DNA of 64,000 nt, from contig NC_077245.1 in NCBI RefSeq assembly GCF_947179165.1, positions 1,503,001-1,567,000 on the forward strand. Direction: 5' to 3'. Position numbers and translations under genes: made by a program. Below, one piece after another: positions 57,349-64,000 of the stretch. The notes under the pieces were generated by a model. That model searched no databases, was not told the origin of the DNA, and saw only the letters and a list, made by a program, of their open reading frames with translations. How positions within the stretch are numbered: position 1 is the first letter of the stretch; every line of letters starts with the position of its first letter. The DNA is from Solanum dulcamara (lineage: Eukaryota; Streptophyta; Magnoliopsida; Solanales; Solanaceae).

Positions 57349-60300
57349 ATGGGAGAGAAATCAAAAAAAGGGGGTTGGTGTGGATGGATTATAGTTTTGA
57401 TAGTGGCTGCTGCGGCTGCTGGAGCCATTGTGGTACTTGTCATGAAGAAGCATAAAGATTCTAACACAGATGCTGCTTCTGGTGCTTCTGAAAAAAAATA
57501 TGAAGATGCTCTGAAAATTGCAATGCAGTTCTTTGATGTTCAAAAATGTAAAGTCCCTTATGATATTTTGAAGTTAGTTTTTGTGTTATGTGATGTTTTG
57601 TGCTTGTTGTTTTAGATCCCCTGCTGAAAGATTTTCATTTCCATTAATGCAGCTTACTTGTTTGATATAGTACTGAAGAGGAGTAAATTTTTTATTTCTT
57701 TACCTTTTTTTGTATACATTTTGTCTCTTATACTTCGATGTACGCACTATTTTGTTGTGGTTACTTTTTTTTCACCCTTCAGAATGCTTTCTTATGCTTT
57801 TTATAGTATTTTGCCATGATTTCATTCACTTTAGTTATTTCTTTTTTGATATGCTTTTCCTTGAGCCGAGGGTCGGAAACAACCTCTTTACCTCCCAAGG
57901 TGGGGATAAGGCTACCTACACTCTATCCCCCAGACTCCACTTGTAGGATTACTGTGCGGATGTTCTTGTTGTTGTTGTGGTATATTTTGTTTCTTATACT
58001 CTTAATTGTTTCCAAGATTTGTGTTGTCATAATGACTTGGACATTTCATATGGATGTTGCACTTCATAATGTCTTGAATGTTCATTTCTCTATTTGCTAA
58101 AGATTATATATCTATGTTGTTGGTGGGCTAAATGCTTAGTTTAGGTGGCATTTTAATTTTTCTACTATTAAAGTCAGTAAGTTGAATGGATCGTCACTGA
58201 TGCCCTGTGAGGTATTATCTTGCCTGCACGCTGGTGTAGAAGGATTTGTGTGAGACTGTACCTATGGGATGAGTGAGGTTGAGGAACTTATTAGCTTTCT
58301 AAACTCTCCATCTCCTTAAATGTACCCTATAGGATGAGTGAGATTAGGGAACTTATTAGCTGTCTAAACTGTGTCTCCTTATAATGCGGAATGAGGTCCA
58401 AATGTGCTGGTATCAGCAGTTTTTTCAAAAAAAAAATTTAATATTTTTTGTCAAAAATGTGCTGGTATCAGCAGAGTCCCTACAAGGTTTTTGGGAAGAG
58501 GCACATTGCCTTGTCTGCTTCAAATGTTGAACGAGGTCCCAAGGTCGTGATATCATGTATTCACTGTATTGTTATCGAACTTGGCAAAGATCTTTTCAAA
58601 AAAAACAAAAAAGATAGTTGAAAAACTAAACCATTCATCTTAAGTTACTTAAAAGCAAAAACATGACTTCATGTCTTCGTCAGAGTTAATGGAGAATTCT
58701 GGAAGTAGTTCACCATAGAAAGTGAAGACATTGTTGCTTGTTGTAACTTGTTTTCTTGGAAACTTTTCTAGTTTTGGTCTTTTGAATTTGTCAGTTGGAC
58801 TCATTTTCTTAAGGATAAAATCTCTTAATATTTCAGCTGGGAAGTTGGTAAATAATAAGATAACATGGAGAGGCGATTCAGCCGTCAAAGATGGAAGTCA
58901 AGCTAAGTTAGACCTTAGTCAAGGAATGTATGATGCTGGTGACCACATGAAATTTAATTTTCCAATGGCTTACACTGCCACGGTGTTGTCATGGGCCATC
59001 CTTGAGTATGGTGATCAGATGAAAGGTGTGGGCCAGTTGGAACCTGCTCAAGACTCACTCAAGTGGATTACGGACTATCTTATCAATTCTCATCCAAAAG
59101 ATAATGTTCTTTATATTCAGGTTTTTGTCTCAATTTTCCCTTTCTAGTACGTTTTTCTTGCTGCTGCTGCCTTCAAGACTTATAACCTTCCTTTATCCCT
59201 CCTTCCCTCTTTACGCTCCGAAATTTGTTTGACGCATGCTTTTAATGCGTGAATAGCTTGCTGGAATGTGGAACTTGGATCTTACTCTAGGAAGACTGCT
59301 GATATTTACAGACTTCTATTATGAAACTTCCTTGTTCTTCATCGAAATTATTTATAAGAATTCAGCTTAAAGTGATAACAAGGAATTGACCGAGTCTTAG
59401 GTCACAGAACAAGAGCAAGTTTGCATAATGGATTTAGTAAAAGAGTGCATGTAGTATATCACTACATTTTTCATGGTGCAGAGGAGAACTGTCTTTATTT
59501 CATGTTTTTTGCCTTGTATTTAGTGTTTAAAGCTAAGGGCTTACAACATGTAATACAAGTGATTTGATAAGATGTTGGTATGTATTTTCTAAGGTGAAAG
59601 AAGGATGTCTAAGCTCCAGTTCATCTCATCATGACATTTCCATTTCTTGTCAATATCATATAGGAGAACTTGAGTTTGCATCAAGTGACCTGGTTCAGAT
59701 TATATTTGACTTTTTTTTAGTAGTTCAGCAATGCTTTTCTCAGTTTCTGAATGTGAATCATAGTGGTGCTTCATTTGATCAAATGTGTCTTAGTGTTTGT
59801 TTCACAAGCTCGACTCTTTGGCAGGTGGGTGATGCTGATGCCGATCATAAATGTTGGGATAGGCCCGAGGACATGACTGAGGTGAGGCCTCTAATTCAGA
59901 TAAATGCTACTGTCCCTGGGACAGAAGTTGCAGCTGAAACTGCAGCAGCTATGGCAGCAGCATCCCTGGTGTTCAAGTCGAAGAACTCAGCATACTCAAG
60001 TGACCTTCTTAAGCATGCTAAACAGTTGTTTTCTTTTGCTGACAAATATAGAGGTAGTTACAGCGAAAATATTCCTGAAGTCGCAACATATTACAATTCA
60101 ACTGGATATGGAGATGAGCTCTTGTGGGCCGCAAGTTGGCTATATCATGCAACTGGGGATCAAACATATTTTGATTACGCGACTGGGAAAAATGCAGATT
60201 CTTTTGGTAATTTTGGAAATCCAACTTGGTTTAGCTGGGATAGCAAATTAGCTGGTACTCAGGTATTTTTACTTTGCTTATGAGATGCTTGAGTGCTACT

Positions 60301-62732
60301 GGTAATAGGTTATTAGCTTACTCATGTCTGAATGCTTCCCAATAATTGATTTATGAGCAACTATATCTGCGAATCCAGCAGTTTGAAAGTCCTAGAGGAA
60401 CTATAGAAAGTTATTATTAAATGGACCAATTTTATCTTGGTATATTTAAGCAGTGTGTCTATTGGATGTGAATTTCTCACTTTGTTTTTAATGTTTCACA
60501 ATGGAACCATTCAAAGCAAACAATTCGAATAAATCAATTACGCCTTTTTTCATTCTCAAGAAAACAAAAACAAAAAAAAGAAGTTAATGGCTGCTTTTAT
60601 TGCAGGTTCTTTTATCTCGGGTCAGCTTCTTTAATTCGAAAGTCTCAAACTCGGACACACTTCAAGAGTATAGGAAAACTGCCGAAGCTGTAATGTGTGG
60701 TCTCTTACCGAAATCTCCGACAGCAACATCCAGCAGAACTGATAGTAATGACCCATCTAAGCTTCTTTTATTTAGCTCTGTTTGTGTTCTTCCTGTTTTC
60801 TTCCCTATCAACACCTTTCTATGAGTATTGAGCAGATACTTGCATTTTTATTTGAAGTGTCGGACTTGATAGTTCAACATATTATAAACTAGCTTACATT
60901 GGAAATGTCTCATTAAGAGTAGGAAAAAGTCTTCTTTACTTTCTTAAACTTTGTGCCAAGTCAAAACTAGACAAACAAGTTGAAACGGAGGGGGTAACTG
61001 CTAGGATTTTTTATTTATTGTTCTGCTAGGATCTTTTTTTCTTGTTGATAAGGTTTGCAGATTTTGTGTTTATGGTCGGGAGAAGGAAAGGATCTCCTTT
61101 TTTCTTTTTTTCCTAGTTAAGAATTAAATTATGCTTCTATATTTTACAGATTAAACCTATGTTTTTTGTACTATTTCCCTCTCTGTAATGGCTCGTGATA
61201 TAGAAGACAAACGAACTTTAAGTGATGATTGAAACATAAAACTGAGCAAAGATGTCTGAGTACTAAATAGAAAAGCTGAAAATCTGCCCCTAGCCAGAAC
61301 TAAATTCAACGAAGTAGAGACAGAAACTATTGGCCTTCAACTTTGCTTCTTCATATTTTGTTGAGCTAGAATAAGACAGCAAATTAAGGAATAAGATGAG
61401 GTATCAACCTCATGAAGTCCATGGATCTTAAACAAAATTTTGATGGTCTTTATACTCCTTTGACTGATGGTTGAGTTGGAAAAGTACTATATTCTTCTCT
61501 TATCATTCATTATACTTTTTTAAGAAGGACAAGAAAACTGATTGTGGTTTTGATTCTACCACGACGCCTGTCTTAATTTTTTTCCTAATTGGCACCCTTC
61601 ACAACATCAGTCTAGTAAGAAAAGATATGAGCTTAAAAGGGTAATTGTACAGTATGGTTGGTTATTTTATTTAGTTCCATGCTCCTATTTTCTTATCTTA
61701 CAACTTAGTTTTGTTTTCCTGTTTTCTTCTCTTTTTTAACTCATTTTTATTCTTCATAACAGATGCTAAAATATGATAACATGTTTGTCCAGCATCAGTT
61801 ATTATATTATTACTTATTTGGTACCTAGTCTTTGTTACTAATTTCAAGTAAATGTTGATGCAGGTGGTTTGATATGGATAAGTCAATGGAACGCGTTGCA
61901 GCATCCTGTAGCCTCTGCCTTCTTAGCTGTGCTGTACAGTGATTATATGCTCACTTCCAAGACTGAAAAAATAACTTGTGATGGTGATGCATATACACCA
62001 TCTGATCTCAGAAAGTTTGCCATGTCCCAGGTGCACTTCTTGTCTTTCTACTTACAGAGAAGATATTTTTTGGATATTTAATCTTATGTTTATCAAGAAG
62101 CTTACAACACAACAGTTATTTGAATCCTCACTCGTATCGCTTCATTTACGCTCATTTTAGTCCAATATTATGTAAAAAAAAAAAATGAATCTTGAAATAA
62201 AAATTGAAGTACTAGAGTTCTCTATATTTACTATTGGTATGTAAATTTCTGAAAAGACTAATAGACAAAAAATAATTCCAACTAATTGGTATTACCTATA
62301 TAGATCATTTTCTTCCACTTTGCCTTGCCTTATCTTTTGCTAGGTCTGGTTTAGAATTTAGTAGCTAACAATTTTGCAAATGTACCCGACCTTTTCTAGG
62401 CAAATTATGTTTTGGGCGATAATCCAGCGAAGATGAGTTATCTCGTAGGCTATGGGGACAAATATCCGCAGTATGTTCATCACAGAGGGGCTTCCATTCC
62501 TAAAGATGCCGATACTAATTGCAAAGAAGGTTGGAAGTATCTAGACTCAACTGAACCAAATCCCAATGTCGCAACTGGAGCCCTCGTTGGTGGTCCATTT
62601 CTTAATGAGACATATATTGATTCAAGGAACAACTCGATTCAAGGAGAGCCAACCACATACAATAGTGCTGTCATTGTTGGCCTTCTTTCTGGTTTGGTTT
62701 CCACTTCCTCAGTGGTTCAGTCTTTCAGTTGA
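57349..62732 (+). CDS. GH9 endo-1,4-beta-glucanase, GH9B7-like
   Basis: Six exons: 57349-57547, 58837-59120, 59825-60262, 60606-60744, 61864-62030 and 62400-62732, giving 519 residues. Glycoside hydrolase family 9 enzymes cut beta-1,4-glucan in the cell wall. The start 'MGEKSKKGGWCGW' is followed by a hydrophobic stretch (about residues 10-32), then basic residues and a linker, as in a membrane anchor rather than a cleaved signal. The catalytic pair is in 'YDAGDHMKF' (D99, D102). The other active-site regions are 'YPQYVHHRGASIP' (H436/H437) and 'YIDSRNNSIQGEPTTYN' (D483, acid E492). There is no C-terminal carbohydrate-binding module, so it is not class C. N-terminus, length and motifs match Arabidopsis GH9B7 (At1g75680, from memory). 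Intron 1 carries a SINE-like repeat. Confidence 0.95.
57860..57978 (+). mobile_element. SINE-like repeat in GH9 intron 1
   Basis: 'cttgagccgagggtcggaaa', 'gataaggctacctacactct', 'cagactccacttgtaggatt' and a tail of 'ttgttgttgttg'. Same family and orientation as 53392-53508. Confidence 0.7.
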
Positions 62733-64000
62733 GCTGGATAATACCGCCTTTCATTCGTGTTCCACCTCATGTTGTACGTCTCTTATCTTTCGTAGATGCA
62801 TACATATTTTTTTATTTCTTGTAGCTCCTTGAACACATAAAGGTGCATTATATATATGTGTATGTTAGTGTGTACCACATTAACTGTCCTAGTGTACTAA
62901 TATCAAATATATTTGCTCAACAGGCATAAGAGTTTTTGTAGTGTTAGTTTGCTCAAAATCATGATGCAAACTATCTCGTGTTGTTTATTACCATTGCGTT
63001 AAAATTGAAAAATATTTAGCCATCAAGTTACTGTGGTGTTGTACCTGGACCAACTATTCATCTAGCTTTATTTTGATTTGAAAGAACAATAACTGGTCTC
63101 AGACACCACTTTGCTTTTTGCTGTTTAATCTGTTAAAGTTTGTCTTGTTGTCTTAAGCAAACACATTCTCCATTCAAAACATCATATGAAAACATGATTT
63201 GAGTTTTCATGGAGGTTATCAAGATGTTAGTTGTCCAATTCAAACTGATGTGAAACAGACCAAAGGCAAACATAGTTCATAGGTGTCATTCCACTATGTA
63301 GTTAAGCTAATCCCAAAATATAAAAGTGTATACATGATTGAACAAAAGGAACACTTTTATGTTGGGCTTCAATCAGTATACCAAGTAGCAAATTGGACAG
63401 GTCTGTCCATCTATGCAATCAAAACTGATTTGTTGTACCCTTATCTTGTTTCTGACTTTGGTACTGTTAACATTATGCATGTGTTAGAAAGTTAAAGAAG
63501 GGACACTACTATCTTATGTTGTGTTATTCACTACGGTTTTATCTGAACTCATAATTTCAACATGAAATATCCATATACATGTGAAAACCTTTTAAAATAT
63601 TAAATTTGTATCCACAATTTTGACAGTATAATGAATTTTAATTTGAACCCATTAATTAAAATTATGAGTCCGCCTTATCTTGCTTTTTTATCTATTGGGC
63701 TCTTGTGTCTCTTTGCTGTTGGAACTCAATAATGTTAACTAGTTAACCAATCACATGTGCAGCACTTTTTCTGCACATAAAGTGTAAAAGTAATAAAATC
63801 CATTAATTTTACATAAAGTGTTAAAAATAAAATATGAAAGTTGAGGATAGTGGAATAGCAAGTAGGAGAGAATACAAGGACCCCAATAGTTATGAGGGTA
63901 CTATTTGGAAAAAAAAAAATCACAAATTAATGTACATCAAATCAACATCCTTCTATCTAAATTTGTATACATTTTGGACATATGCAAGAGAACATTTTTG
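62733..64000. other. GH9 3' region and spacer, no gene seen
   Basis: The first few hundred bases are the likely GH9 3' UTR. The open frames at 63283-63495 and 63735-63923 have no family features that I recognise. No repeat was defined. Confidence 0.6.

Noticed and set aside
1..64000. A previously undescribed multi-gene system
   Set aside because: All convincing genes belong to known eukaryotic families, each with its own promoter and introns. Neighbours share no pathway apart from the loose link to translation.

Overview
The window reads as nuclear DNA of a flowering plant, most likely a solanaceous species. Genes are split by many GT-AG introns, spacers are AT-rich, and the proteins are plant-specific (LQY1, E2F, HVA22-like, GH9). 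SINE-like repeats with TTG tails, of the type common in Solanaceae, sit in several introns. The species call is an inference from repeat and protein style, because no database could be searched.

Layout, left to right: a repeat-rich spacer (1-4110) with a possible solo LTR; a C2H2-like zinc-finger gene on the minus strand (4111-7961, 4 exons); a spacer with a clean MITE insertion (9633-9945); TRM6, the non-catalytic subunit of the tRNA m1A58 methyltransferase (12370-18557, 13 exons); an E2F transcription factor gene (21227-27625, 13 exons) whose 3.3-kb first intron is a degenerate tandem array of its own exon 1/intron 1 junction; an HVA22-like gene on the minus strand (29173-31494, 6 coding exons); a decayed Ty1/copia retrotransposon with two LTRs and a 5-bp target duplication (33977-40236); a small plastid-type membrane protein gene (41843-44814, 8 exons); LQY1, a DnaJ-type zinc-finger thylakoid protein (46579-49252, 5 exons); a tRNA-Ser(UGA) gene (minus, 50084-50164); DPH5 of diphthamide synthesis (50352-53974, 6 exons); a transposon with long terminal inverted repeats and an internal minisatellite (54489-55804); and a membrane-anchored GH9 endoglucanase gene (57349-62732, 6 exons). 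Exon junctions were placed by hand from GT/AG sites; reading phase closes exactly across every junction in all eight protein-coding genes.

The genes form no operon or single pathway. Three are linked to translation (TRM6, tRNA-Ser, DPH5), and both translation proteins carry a telo-box motif just upstream of the start codon. Four others (C2H2, HVA22-like, LQY1, GH9B7-like) match, from memory, a run of adjacent Arabidopsis genes (At1g75680 to At1g75710), so the window appears to keep an ancient gene block interrupted by other genes and transposons. I found no unknown multi-gene system. The oddest structure is the splice-donor array in the E2F intron.
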